25,364 bases of DNA from Spirogloea muscicola (Eukaryota; Streptophyta; Zygnematophyceae; Spirogloeales; Spirogloeaceae): assembly GCA_009602725.1 (NCBI GenBank), contig WELB01000028.1:1-25364 (forward strand), given 5' to 3'. Positions 8,421 to 17,625 of this stretch are shown here, in pieces. Each line of letters begins with the position of its first letter. Position 1 is the first letter of the stretch. The position numbers and the translations under genes were made by a program. Under the pieces are notes generated by a model. The model worked only from the letters and a program-made list of their open reading frames with translations. It had not been told where the DNA came from and did not search any database.

Positions 8421-8738
8421 TTCGCGAGAACCACGCCACGCGGCTTCCTCACCGCACTGCGCGTCGCGGCGTCGCAGGCGCGCCACACTTGTCACATGCG
8501 TGTCACTACGAGCACCGCGTCGCCGCCGAGCAACTTCTCTTCCGGAAGCTGCGCGGCAGCGGTGGCGGCACTGCAGCGCCGCCGCAGCGCGACACGTGTC
8601 ATACGGCGCGTCACCCGCGCGTCGTACGCGTGTCAGTCGTGCATCAGGGAGGATACGATACTGGGCCGCGCCAAGGATACTACACGTTAGCGTTAAGCGA
8701 GATTAAACGTCATGTAACGGCGGGGACTTACATAGACC
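8421..8738. other. GC-rich non-coding stretch
   Basis: About 280 bp rich in CGCG and CGTGTCA motifs (CACGCCACGCGG, GTGTCATACGGCGCGTCACCCGCGCG). Several frames stay open because of composition. No motif was recognised, and it precedes a chromodomain remnant. Confidence 0.35.
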
Positions 8739-9005
8739 GATCGTATAAGGGAATCCCAAGATTTCATCTGTCCCAGCTCCCAGCTGAAATACGGATAGCC
8801 GTGTCCAACCGCCCCCACCTAGTCGTTCAAAAAAGTATGAAGTTCCGACCGGCACAATACTACTGGGCGTAATTAGTCCAATACACTACATTATGAAGTG
8901 GCTCTACTCTGGTCCTGAGCACAAAATGTGGGAACACGTGGCCGTTCCTGCCAAATGTCCCCTGTGGCCTGTGAGTATCTTGCTCAGCGGTATGCTTTCC
9001 CTTCG
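8739..9005 (+). pseudogene. pol: Chromodomain remnant of a further chromovirus copy
   Basis: Successive frames contain FHLSQL, a GTCCAACCGCCCCCACCT stretch identical to DNA in element B (6040-6058), then MKWLYSGPEHKMWEH and AKCP, matching the end of chromodomains at 6130-6235 and 17000-17090 (KWLGYGPEHNMWDS). Stops and frameshifts separate the pieces. The rest of that element is absent. An AATTCCCTCCGTTTT block just after it (about 9032) may be the start of its lost 3' LTR. Confidence 0.7.
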
Positions 9006-9039
9006 CGTAGACCTGCTGCACAGTCAGGTTAATTCCCTC

Positions 9040-9399
9040 CGTTTTCTCCTATGTGCCGTCCCTTATTGACGAGGACGTGAATACTTCTTTTATCAAGGGC
9101 GCTTGCTTTTCGTTTTGACGCTGATATGTCATATTTGTGGCTTGGGCCACTTCTCATGTTCTTCTTCAACGCACAAGGCCCTCAGCCTCCTCATGCCCAT
9201 GCGTTAGCATCATGGCCTGTGTGCTGAAGCGTCCGCGTGGTGGCGCACGGCACGATGTTGCCGGCCCATGTGCTGACACCGTCATCACTTTGAAATGCCG
9301 TGGTGCACGCGAGTGGTTCCTGTGGGCCCGTGGTGCTGCCAGGTAGCCCCTCACGTGAGTGTTCACATGGCCCTTCGGCGGGGACTTCAAGGCCCATCC
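9040..9399. other. Non-coding stretch, nothing recognised
   Basis: No open frame with a recognisable product. Moderately GC-rich with several GTGG/CACG motifs. It lies between the chromodomain remnant and an old LTR. Confidence 0.35.
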
Positions 9400-10531
9400 T
9401 GCGACAACCTGCCCCTACACACACACAGTCAAAGGGAAAATTGTTAGGGTTCGGCTTGGGGTTCGGCTACAGGGGGTCTAGGAGGCAACCCCTCTGCGCT
9501 GCGTATCTTATGCACATCTGCGCGAAGACTTACCCTGTAGTGCCACCGCCAGGCGGCGACTCCACCTCGTGGATACAAGCAAGCAGCTGTACCCCACGGG
9601 AAGCAGCCATGGACGCTCCGTAGCAGGCCCGCAGCAAGCTGTGGCTGTAAGGAACCTCGCCCTACACACGCAGTTAGGGAGAGCAGTCCTTCTTGAGTTC
9701 GGCTGTAGGGGGTTTAGGAACCAAACCACTACACAGGCAAAGCACTAGCGCATAGGCGCAGCGGAAGACAGGCCTGTGGCGCCCCCGTCCGGCGGCGACT
9801 CCACCTCCTGGGCGCAGGCCGGCGCAGCAGGCCCCGCAGCAAAGTGCGGCGACGGCTGCGGCGGCCAGCAGCAGCAAGGCTGCTCCTGGGCTTCACCGGT
9901 ACGAACTCCCCTCGAGCCTCAGCCCCAAGGATCTTCGTGCTTCCCCGTGCCACCCCCCTCCCAGGGGTGTGAGCGGGTCGCCCCATGGCCTGCCTTGCGG
10001 CGGGCCAAAGGTCCTCCCTTGAATGGGCGGATCCTAGCGAGGGGTATTTCTGGACGGGCTGGTGCCCACCTCTGGGCCAGCAAGCAAGCCCGCCACCTGG
10101 CGGCCCACTTGTCCCAAATAGCCGGTCATGCAATGCCAACAGAGCCAAGTGGCTTAACCAAACGGCTGTTTCATTGCAGTGGCGGTGACTACGACGGCAG
10201 GCAGCATAAGGTCTGCGCCCCTCGTAGGCTTCACCCGTCCGAGTCTTTGAAGTCGTATCTTGGCCCAAGACTTGGAGTCTTCTCCGTGCCAACCCCCCAG
10301 GCGGGTGTGGGACAACGCCCCCAGGCCTGCCCGTGGGTCCACCTTTGGCAGGGCGGACATGGTGGAACGTATACCAAGGCGGACGAACCGCCGCGCCTGG
10401 GCGGGCCGCTTGCCCGTTGAGGGGCTGGCGCCTTGTCGCTTGGCAGTCCAGTGAAGTTGCCGAAAGCTACAGACACGGTCATGTAGCGCTACCGGCACCG
10501 TTCAGCGTGAGCAAAAAGCTGGAACGTTACA
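9400..10531 (-). repeat. Old, diverged type-A LTR interrupted by a solo LTR
   Basis: The left part (9400-9645) has the U5 end in reverse: ACCTGCCCCTACACACACACAG, TTCGGCTACAGGGGGTCTAGG, GAAGACTTACCCTGTAG and GGCGGCGACTCCACCTC. The right part (10179-10531) continues where this stops: AGGCTTCACCCGTCCGAGTCT, CCGTGCCAACCCCCCAGGCG, GGGTGTGGGACAACGCC, ending CGTTACA at 10531. Together they are one LTR of about 600 bp with terminal TG and CA, belonging to the TGTAACG variant also seen at 17482-17625. The solo LTR at 9646-10178 splits it. No clear 5-bp duplication flanks the outer LTR. Confidence 0.7.
9646..10178 (-). mobile_element. Solo LTR of type A with 5-bp target duplication
   Basis: On the minus strand it starts TGCAATGA at 10178 and ends GGTTCCTTACA at 9646: 533 bp with inverted TG..CA ends. 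It is flanked on both sides by GTGGC (9641-9645 and 10179-10183), a perfect 5-bp target site duplication of the size made by Ty3/gypsy integrases. Its sequence follows the 5' LTR at 11134-11662 throughout. There is no internal region, so it arose by recombination between two LTRs of a full element. The clean duplication and insertion into an already diverged LTR mark it as a comparatively recent event. Confidence 0.88.
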
Positions 10532-11010
10532 CCTCGCGCTCGTGCTCCGCGGGTAGTCACACCGGACCCAGGGGCAGCTAGATCGGGGCCCGTTGGTGCT
10601 CGTCACACGATCGTCAGGTTGTCCGTGAGATGGTCCAGATACTGTTACGCCGTGAGGCCCGCTTTCACGGAATGGGCCTTAGAGCCACATTTACACACTT
10701 CGGTTGTTTCCGCATCTTGTCCAGCTCCTTCGGACAGTATTCGCTCTTTCGTGGGCTGTGGTTATCCGCCCTCGCCCTCTCTAGGAGAGCTGCTTCTTCA
10801 TCTTTGAAGGAGGGTTGCACGAAGAAGCACTCAAATTGAGACGAGACCTGAAGAAGCCTCGGCCTCTTACTTCGACCAGGAGAGGCACAGACCTGCTGCC
10901 GCCTGCATCATGCCCGGCCACAGACGATCTCGGTGGCATGCCCAGTCACCCAAAACGGCACGGGTTCCGTCCCAGTGGCCGTCGATGTGCACGGGGCTTT
11001 TGGGTCTCAG
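10532..11010. other. Non-coding stretch between LTR remnants
   Basis: No gene supported. A faint R/U5-like block (GAGAGGCACAGACCTGCTGCC near 10880) suggests more LTR-derived DNA, too diverged to delimit. Confidence 0.35.
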
Positions 11011-11133
11011 TGGCTAGAGAACCTCGCCCTACACACGCATTTAAGGTGAGTCGTCCTTCTTTAAATTCGGTTAGAGGGACCGACCCACTACACGAGTGAA
11101 GCACAGCGCATAGGCGCAGCGGAAGACAGGCCC
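11011..11133 (-). repeat. U5 end of an inverted type-A LTR, cut at 11133
   Basis: Reads AGAGAACCTCGCCCTACACAC and CATAGGCGCAGCGGAAGACAGG, as at 9651-9780 of the solo LTR. It stops abruptly where the plus-strand element begins (TGTAATGA at 11134). Its likely other half lies at 17482-17625, beyond that element, with about 280 bp of the LTR missing between the two. Confidence 0.75.
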
Positions 11134-11662
11134 TGTAATGATACAGCCGTTAGGTCAAGCCACACGGTTTTGTTGGCATTACATGACCGGCCATTTGGGA
11201 CAAGTGGCCAGGTGGCGGGCTGGCTTGCCCGGCAGGTGGCCCGCCCAGGTGTGGGTCCGCCCGTCCCAAATACCCCTCGCTACGATCCACTCGTTCAAGG
11301 GAGGATCTTTGGCCCGCCGCAAGGCGGGCCATGAGGCGACCCGCTCACACCCCTGGAGTGAGGGCGGCACGGGGAAGCACGAGGAGCCTTGGGCTGAGGC
11401 TCGACAGGCGCTGAGGCCCAGGAGCAGCCTTGCCGCTGCTCGGCGCCGCAGCCGCCGCCACACCCTGCTGCGTGGCCTGCTGCGCCGGCCTGCGTACAGG
11501 AGGTGGAGTCGCCGCCGGACGGCGGCGCCACAGGGCCTGTCTTCCACTGCGCCTATGCGCTAGTGCTTTGCCTGTGTTATGGGTTGGTCCCTATACCCCC
11601 TACAGCCGAACTCAATTAGGACGACTAATACTAAGCGCGTGTGTAGGGCGAGATTTGCTCCA
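11134..11662 (+). repeat. 5' LTR of element A (type A, 529 bp)
   Basis: Starts TGTAATGATACAGCCG and ends TTTGCTCCA, two bases before the PBS. It holds GCCCGCC-type inverted motifs, AGGCGACCCGCTCACACCCC, GGAGGTGGAGTCGCCGCCGG and the U5 block GTGTGTAGGGCGAG. No TATAAG box like that of LTR-B is visible, so the promoter position is unclear. It is twice as long as its 3' partner, which lacks about 265 bp of U3. Confidence 0.88.
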
Positions 11663-11664
11663 TT

Positions 11665-11676
11665 TGGTATCAGAGG
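11665..11676 (+). other. Primer-binding site, initiator-Met tRNA type (element A)
   Basis: TGGTATCAGAGG lies two bases after the LTR end. It matches the complement of the initiator-Met tRNA 3' end (TGGTATCAGAGC) in 11 of 12 positions. It would prime minus-strand DNA synthesis. Confidence 0.88.
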
Positions 11677-12164
11677 TGGTCTTGCATTCATCGCGCTTGT
11701 GACTTCTTGTGCTCGCCGCTGATGATGCAAGGATCTCCCTGAAGTGCTGGCCTGCTTTTTCTGGTTGAAGATAAGTGCCTTGCAAGACGTTGGTCCGTGA
11801 GGCGGCTCAGCGGAAGCGCCGTGTGCGGAGTCATCTTTGCGCAGTGAGCCAGCAACGACCGACGCCAAATTGACTGCCTGACCCTCTGAGGAACACCAGC
11901 TGCGTTCGGCTACTTGAGGTGTGGCTTGAGCCTACAGCCTTTGTGTGGTAAGCTTAGTCGTGTGGCCATCATCGATCGTGTGCATCGGTCTTGGTCATAT
12001 CTGCGGCTATCTGCCTGCCTGTCATTTGGAGGTGTGGAGTTGCTCGCTGCCTTGCTTGCTCGCTCGCTGGTGCACCAATCTTGCGATCCCTGTATTGCAG
12101 TATGGAGTGTGTGATATGCTGACTGCCTGAGCCTGAATCGATTACTCAGTGTTCTTCAGACAGC
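11677..12164 (+). other. Untranslated leader of element A
   Basis: About 490 nt between the PBS and the first good gag start (ATG at 12165). Only short frames without motifs are present. The leader would carry the packaging signal, but I see no feature that locates it. Confidence 0.55.
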
Positions 12165-13340
12165 ATGGTATCGCACACATCCAGTGCGCGGCCGAGCCCT
12201 CCTCGGGAGGTAATGCTGTCGGCTGCTGAGGGCAGCGGCTGCTGCGGAGCTAGCTGCTGAGGCAGTGCTGCTGCGGGGCAAGCCCAAGAGGGGCACGCCG
12301 AGCTGGGAGCCGAGGGCCAGGAGGGCTTGTCGGCTGGGGATCTGCAACGACATTGCACTCCTCACGCAGGACCTGGCGGAAGTCCAGGCTGCGATGGACC
12401 CAGCTGCATATCGCTTCCTCGAGAGGATGTGCGGGGAGCACCGCGACCACATTGTCCAGATCCGCGCGGGACAGCGGCATGCGCAAGAGACTGATGCCGT
12501 GGTGCATCTGGTGCGCAAGAGCGGTAGCAATCCGCTGCATGGACGTGCAACGGCCCACGCGCCCTGGCCATTCACCGGTCAAGATGATCGAGGTGGGCTC
12601 CAGGCGTGGCTAAGCGAGACCTCGGAATAGTTCGACTTGAAGGAGGCGGACGCGACGGCTAGGGTGCCTCTCGCGGCGACCTATCTCGTTTGAGAGCCAC
12701 GGGAGTTGTGTGACGCCATCAAGCAGTCCAAGACGCCTCATGAGTACAACACCTGGGAGCTCTCCTCCGAGCAACTCATATTGGCCTATGGCCATCCACA
12801 TGCGGAGCTTCGCGCTCGCGACGAGCTGGACGACCTTCGCATAGGCGAGAAGAGCGTCGACTTCGAGCCCTGCGTGCGGCGCTTCAGGCTGCTGCTTTAC
12901 AAGCTGCGCAGTGAGCCTATGAAGGCGATCGACCAGTGCCAGCGCTCCAAGGCTGGGCTGCCCTTCGATATGCGCTCTTTGGTGGCGGTGGACCCTGCTA
13001 CTACGAAGACCTTCACGGACGTCTCCAAGATGGTGAGGCATGCTAGGAAAGTGCTCAGCACACCCGACATTGGCGGGGCAAGCGTCCCCTGCTGGAGGCA
13101 GGCAAATCTGCAAAGGCAGAGCGGGGCAGGAAACAGTTTAATCCTGAGGAGGGCTCGAACTCTCGTCCCCACGGCGGCTTTCAGAAGCCACGCGTGGCAG
13201 ATGATCACCCGCGGGTGGAAGGCGTTGGTGCCTGCAGCGACAAGAGTCATCGGATCGGGGACTGCCCGGCGGCAGGTCCCTCTTCCTCGAAGCCACGTCC
13301 ACAGCGGCCTGTGGGCCGGGACAAGGGCACCTTCAAAGGC
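12165..13340 (+). pseudogene. gag: gag of element A (capsid and zinc knuckle), broken
   Basis: The likely start is ATG 12165 (MVSHTSSARPS). A 1-nt shift between about 12210 and 12255 leads into the frame with LLTQDLAEVQAAMDPAAYRF and MCGEHRD. That frame runs to about 13095 with a TAG at 12628 and a TGA at 12691. It includes the capsid-type helix region YNTWELSSEQLILAYG, VDFEPCVRRFRLLLYKL and DVSKMVRHARKVL. Another shift at about 13095 leads to a basic linker and a zinc knuckle at about 13220-13265. The knuckle reads VGACSDKSHRIGDC, where a C-x2-C start is expected, so its first Cys is Val. The DNA from here to the protease is open. Confidence 0.85.
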
Positions 13341-13699
13341 AAACGTGAGTGCCTGACGCTTGACCCTAAGAGCCATCTCATTCAGCCAGATGCACTTGAG
13401 CTGTTTGATCTTGCTGGCATTGCTTGCCCGTCAACCGAAGTACCGGTTGTGCGCTCCAATTCTGCTTTGTTGCAAGGTCTGGAAGCCGGAGGACCTCTTT
13501 TTGTGTGGATTGCCCTCGATGACTTGCAGATGGCTGCAGATGTCCATCTGAGCTGGCCTGAGCGCCGTCGGGCTGAAGAGATTGTGTTCTTCATTGTGCC
13601 ACAGAAGCGCGGCGTGATTGATCAAGCTCCGCTGGGGATGTCGCTGTTGTGCTCGCACGAGGTGGGATACAGTGTCCTTAGGGGTAGTGTTGATGCTAC

Positions 13700-14246
13700 T
13701 CAGCCTCACCCGACGGAGGTCAGGGTATATGTCGCTCGCAGTGTCCTTGGGGGACATACTATGCTTTTTAAGGGGCTGATTGCTGATGCACCGGCCAGGA
13801 TCCTCGTGGACTCAAGGGCCATAGTGTCCTTCGTCAATCAATATTTGGTGTATTTCACTGGCCTGCATTTGCAAGCAGATGGTTTGCCTAAATTGACATT
13901 GGCCGATGGCCACCCAACCGAAGTGCTGGGTCTATGCAAGATTTCCATTCGCATACAGCAATACAAAGCCGAGGTGCCTTGTTACGCCATGGCGTTAAGT
14001 GCTGCATATGATGTGGTATTGGGTGATGACTGGCTTTGTGCCACATCAGCATGCCTTCATTCTGAACGCCAAACTTGCAGTGTACAACGTGGCGCACGGC
14101 GCCTTGTTTTCTGCAACAAGCTTCCCTGTGCACCGCCGCTGGCGGCAGGGGCTTCCATTCTGCCGTCTGCCATGCAGATGAAGCCACTGATACATAAGAA
14201 TACTGTGCAGATGGCAGTTCTTGTGATGGTGGCCTTGAGTGACTAG
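13700..14246 (+). pseudogene. pol: Retropepsin-type aspartic protease of element A
   Basis: This is in the same open frame as the zinc knuckle (the frame is open from about 13100 to 14246). Blocks: ARILVDSRAIVSFVN, then LTLADGHPTEVLG and YDVVLGDDWL, the usual order of Ty3/gypsy proteases. The catalytic triplet should be D-[ST]-G; it reads DSR, so the Gly is lost and activity is not expected. TAG stops at 14244 and 14298 separate protease from RT, yet the RT start is in the same frame, consistent with one original gag-pol polyprotein. Confidence 0.85.
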
Positions 14247-14298
14247 TCTAAGGCTGACTTGTGTGCTGCGGATTCACATGGCGGGGTCCTTGATAAGT

Positions 14299-15250
14299 AG
14301 CTGGAAGAGTTTGCGGATGTGTTTCCCGACTCTCTTCCGGACGATCTAAACCCTCACCGAGGTGTGGCTCATACAACTTCATTGGAGCCAGGCCCTCACC
14401 CGCCGTACCGTCCCATGTACCGGCTGAGCCGTCTCGAATTCCGAGAAATGCAATCCCAGGTCGAGGATCTGCTGGCGAAGGGCTACATTGAGCCATCTCA
14501 GTTGCCGTACAGAGCACCTATCCTCTTTGTCAAAGAGAACAATGGCGTACTCTACCGATGTGCATTGACCATCGGGCTTTGAACAAGCTCACTATCAAGA
14601 ACCGATACCCATTGCCTCGGATAGATGATCTGTTCAGTTGGCTTGCAGGGGCTACTATATTCAGCTCCCTGGACCTGGCAAGTGGGTATCACCAGATTCG
14701 AATCACGCCTGCGGAAGTTTCGAAGTCGGCGTTCCGTACGCCGCTTGGACATTTTCAGATCAAGGTGCTGAGCTTTGATTTGACCAATTCACCGGCTACG
14801 TTCCAGGCGGTGATGTCGACGGTCTTTGGCCCCCTGCTCTACAATTTTGTGCTGGTTTACTTGGACGACATACTGGTGTTTAGCAAAACGCCGGAGGATC
14901 ATGTCAGGCACATGCGCCGAGTGCTGCAGTTGCTGCGTGAGAACCAATTGTATGCCAAGAGGTCCAAATCCGCATTTGACCAGCCAGAGCTGACAGACCT
15001 TGGGCATGTCGTGGGCAAAGACGGCATACGTGTCGACCCCAAGAAGTCTTCGGTCGTACGGGATTGGCCTGTGCCACGCACTGTGCGTCAATTGCGCTCC
15101 TTTCTGGGTTTCGCAAGTCACTTCCGTAAATTCCTACAAGGCTATGGGAACTCGACACTTCCTCTTACGAAGCTGACTCGTAAGGACGTACCTTGGAATT
15201 GGTCGACCGAGTGCAGAGGGCATTCGAGGGAATACAGCAGGCGCTGACAT
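14299..15250 (+). pseudogene. pol: Reverse transcriptase of element A
   Basis: The first part (14299-about 14550) has YRPMYRLSRLEFREMQSQ and LLAKGYIEPSQLPYRAPILF. A one-base shift near 14550 separates it from the second part (14558-15247). There one sees CIDHRALNKLTIKNRYPLPR, FSSLDLASGYHQIRI, the active site VYLDDILVFSKTPEDH with both Asp residues, and GHVVGKDGIRVDPKK and LRSFLGFASHFRKF of the thumb and connection. This is the best preserved enzyme in the window. A shift near 15225 ends the frame just before RNase H. Confidence 0.92.
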
Positions 15251-15794
15251 CTCCGCCTGTGCTGGACTTTCCTTGGAAAGCGTGCCATATGAGCTCATCT
15301 GCAATGCCTCCTTGACCGGCATTGGTGCCGTGCTCTTGCAAGAGGGTCACCCGTTAGCGTTCGAGAGTCGCCTGATGATCTCTACAGAGCCAAATTACAC
15401 TACGGGCGAGCAGGAATGCCTGGCTGTGGTGCACGCCTTACGTGTCTGGCGTTGCTGCCTGGAAGGTGTGGAATCTATGGTTGTCACGGATCACTGCCCA
15501 TTAAAATATTTCCACACGCAGCAGCATTTGACTAGGCGTCGAGCTCGATGGGCTGACTGCATGGCACACTTAAGTTTCCAGTGGCTTGATCGCCCTGGAC
15601 GGCTTAATGTTGCGGACGATGTGAGTCGCAACATTCGCGGCGCTGATGCGTTGGCTACCTTTAATGCTTCTGGAGTGCGGGCTGCAGGACTGCGTCCGAC
15701 TCGTCAAGCTTCCTGGCTGGACTCTCTGAATTCTACGTGCGAATCCGTGAGGAGTATGGCACAGATCCCTGGTTTGCTGAGGCCGCCAACGTAA
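15240..15794 (+). pseudogene. pol: RNase H of element A
   Basis: After shifts near 15225 and 15270 the frame opens at SVPYELICNASLTGIGAVLL, followed by YTTGEQECLAVVHALRVWR, VVTDHCPLKYF and WADCMAHLSFQWLDRPGRLN. The Glu and the Asp of TDH are kept. The first active-site Asp (CDAS) is Asn, so catalysis is probably lost. The Asp is still present in element B's copy at about 4420, so the change is specific to element A. Confidence 0.88.
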
Positions 15795-15799
15795 GTAAG

Positions 15800-16860
15800 C
15801 ACCCTCACTGATCACAAAGGCTTCTGGTGGCGAGGCGACGCTATCGTGGTCCTGGACTGCAATGCCTTGCGCACTGCCATCCTGCAGGAGCTGCATGATA
15901 CGCCTTACAGTGGTCATCTGGGACTGAGCAAGACCAAACAGGCTATTCGACGTCTTTTGGTGGAAGGGTTTTTCAACCCAGGTGCGCTCTTTTGGTGCAA
16001 GCCGTGCCACATGCCAGCGTTGTAAGGCAATCTCTGACAAGCCTGCCGGATTACTACAGCCCTTGCAGATACCGGAGCGGAATTGGTCTGATGTAAGTGT
16101 GGACTTTATCACACAATTGCCTCAGACGAGGAGCGGCTATGATGCCAATGTCGTCTTTGTGGGTCGTCTGAGTAAAACGGTGCATTTTGCTCCCACGACT
16201 ACGCGGGCATCAGCGAAGGATTTCGCTGGCATCTTTGTGGATACTGTATGAAAGCTGCATGGGGTACCTGGGAGGCTGGTCTCGTACCGCGATCCTCGCT
16301 TTACGGGTCACTTCTGCAAAGAAATTTGCAAGCTTATCGGCACGAAGCAGGCCACGTCCACAGCCTTCCATCCACGAACTGATGGCCAAACTGAGAGGAT
16401 GAATCGGGTTCTCGAGGACATGCTGAGGCACTTCGTCGATTCCAACCAGACTGACTTGGATGAGTATGCCGTGAACAATGCCTATCATGCGTCCACAAAG
16501 GAGACACCCGTCTTTTCCAACTATGGTCATCATCCCCGAGCTCCACTTCAGGTGGGGAGGCCAGAACGGGTCCCCGCCGCGGTAGCCATTACTGGGACCA
16601 TCTTGGAGCCTCAGAGACGAGCTCGGCATCTCTTGGAATTTGCCCAGAGTCGCCAGAAGGCTTATGCTGACAAACATCGGAAGGACGTGTTCTTCGACGT
16701 CGATGCGCAAGTGCTGCTGAGCACAAAGCACTCGTGCTTGCGGGCTGTGAGTACGCGCAAGTTGCTGCCCAAGTGTGTTGAACCATTTGCGGTAGTACGC
16801 CTTGTGGGCAAATATGTCCTACGAGCTGAAGACACCGGTGCATTGGAAGATCCATAACGT
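15800..16860 (+). pseudogene. pol: Integrase of element A
   Basis: The zinc-binding region reads LQELHDTPYSGHLGLSKTKQ (two His) and, in the next frame, TCQRCKAISDKPAG (two Cys). The core has DVSVDFITQLPQTRSGYDAN (first Asp present), VSYRDPRFTGHF where VSDRD is expected (second catalytic Asp is Tyr), and FHPRTDGQTERMNRVLEDM (Glu present). The C-terminal region has AYHASTKETPVFSNYGHHP and ADKHRKDVFFDVDAQVLLS. Shifts near 15790, 16000, 16250 and 16810 and a TGA at about 16248 break it. It is inactive by both frame and catalytic criteria. Confidence 0.88.
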
Positions 16861-17161
16861 CTTCCATGTGTCTCAGCTGACGGCCTTCCTTTCGGATGGT
16901 CGTGTCCAACAGCCCCAATCTCCACTGGTGATCGAGGATGATCTTGAATTCGAGGTGGAAGAGATCTTGTCATACAGGGACAAGCTCCGAGGACGCAAGA
17001 CCCGTGAGTATCTGGTGAAGTGGCTCGGGTACGGGCCTGAGCACAACATGTGGGATTCCGCAGCCAATCTGGCAAATTGTCCAGATGCTTTCAGGGAATA
17101 CCTGGCCAAGGGTGGTAATTCTCCTAGGCTTGATCGAGGCAGCATCCGTCGGGCATCTTGA
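16802..17161 (+). pseudogene. pol: Integrase tail and chromodomain of element A
   Basis: Open for about 119 codons. It carries VHWKIHNVFHVSQLTAFLSD, then a chromodomain at about 16945-17090 (LEFEVEEILSYRDK, REYLVKWLGYGPEHNMWDS, NCPDAFREYL). The frame ends at a TGA at 17159, which looks like the natural end of the polyprotein, 56 nt before the 3' LTR. The chromodomain is intact as sequence. It would bring the integration complex to modified histones. Confidence 0.9.
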
Positions 17162-17202
17162 TACCTGTGGCTGTTCTCCAGTAGTTCCCGAGGACGTGAG
17201 CA

Positions 17203-17217
17203 CCAGAGTGGGAGGTA
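17203..17217 (+). other. Polypurine tract before the 3' LTR of element A
   Basis: CAGAGTGGGAGGTA directly precedes TGTAATGA at 17218. A purine run in this position primes plus-strand DNA synthesis. It is shorter and less pure than usual, with T at two positions. Confidence 0.7.
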
Positions 17218-17481
17218 TGTAATGATCCAGCCGTTTGGTTAAGCCACATGGCCGCTGCTTGCCGCCGCAGCCGCCTCCGCACTCTGCTGCGCGGCCTGCT
17301 GCGCCGGCCTGCGCCCAGGAGGTGGAGTCGCCGCCGGACGGCGACGCCACAGGGCCTGTCTTCCGCTGCGCCGATGCGATAGTGCTTTGCCTGTGTAGTT
17401 GGTTGGTTCCTGAACCCCCTTCAGCCGAACTCAGTAAGGGCAGCTCACCCTTACTGCGTGTGCAGGGCGAGGTTCTCTACA
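17218..17481 (+). repeat. 3' LTR of element A (264 bp, internally deleted)
   Basis: Starts TGTAATGATCCAGCCG and ends GGTTCTCTACA. It matches the first 35 bp or so of the 5' LTR, then jumps to the GCCGCTGCT..GCCGCCGCAGCC part and follows it to the end. About 265 bp of U3 present in the 5' LTR are missing. Scattered substitutions also separate the two LTRs, so the insertion is old. Confidence 0.85.
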
Positions 17482-17625
17482 GGCGGGGCCCGCACCTTGG
17501 CGGGCCACTTGCCCGGTCAGCCAGCCCGCCACCTGGCGGGCCACTTGCCGTCAAACGGCAAGCGGTTCAGCAACTGTGTAACGCTACCAGCACCGTTGGC
17601 TTCACCAAACGGCTGGATCGTTACA
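17482..17625 (-). repeat. U3 end of an inverted type-A LTR
   Basis: On the plus strand it reads GGCGGGGCCCGC, AGCCCGCCACCTGGCGGGCC, and ends GGCTGGATCGTTACA. This is the reverse of an LTR start of the TGTAACG variant, as at 10390-10531. With 11011-11133 it may form the two halves of an LTR into which element A inserted. Confidence 0.7.

Larger units (their letters stand above)
11134..17481 (+). mobile_element. Degenerate full-length Ty3/gypsy chromovirus (element A)
   Basis: Structure in order: 5' LTR 11134-11662, PBS 11665-11676, leader, gag about 12165-13340, protease about 13700-14100, RT about 14300-15230, RNase H about 15240-15650, integrase about 15820-16860, chromodomain about 16930-17090, polypurine tract before 17218, 3' LTR 17218-17481. 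The order protease-RT-RNase H-integrase with a terminal chromodomain defines a chromovirus. Frames suggest that gag and pol were once a single reading frame. Stops (12628, 12691, 14244, 14298), frameshifts (near 12210-12255, 13095, 14550, 15225, 15270, 15790, 16000, 16250, 16810) and lost catalytic residues show it is inactive. No matching target duplication is seen (GGCCC on the left, GGCGG on the right). Confidence 0.93.

Noticed and set aside
12628-14300. Several TAG codons in element A as evidence of stop-codon reassignment
   Set aside because: A TGA and a TAA also interrupt the frame, frameshifts are frequent, and catalytic residues are lost. Ordinary pseudogene decay explains it.
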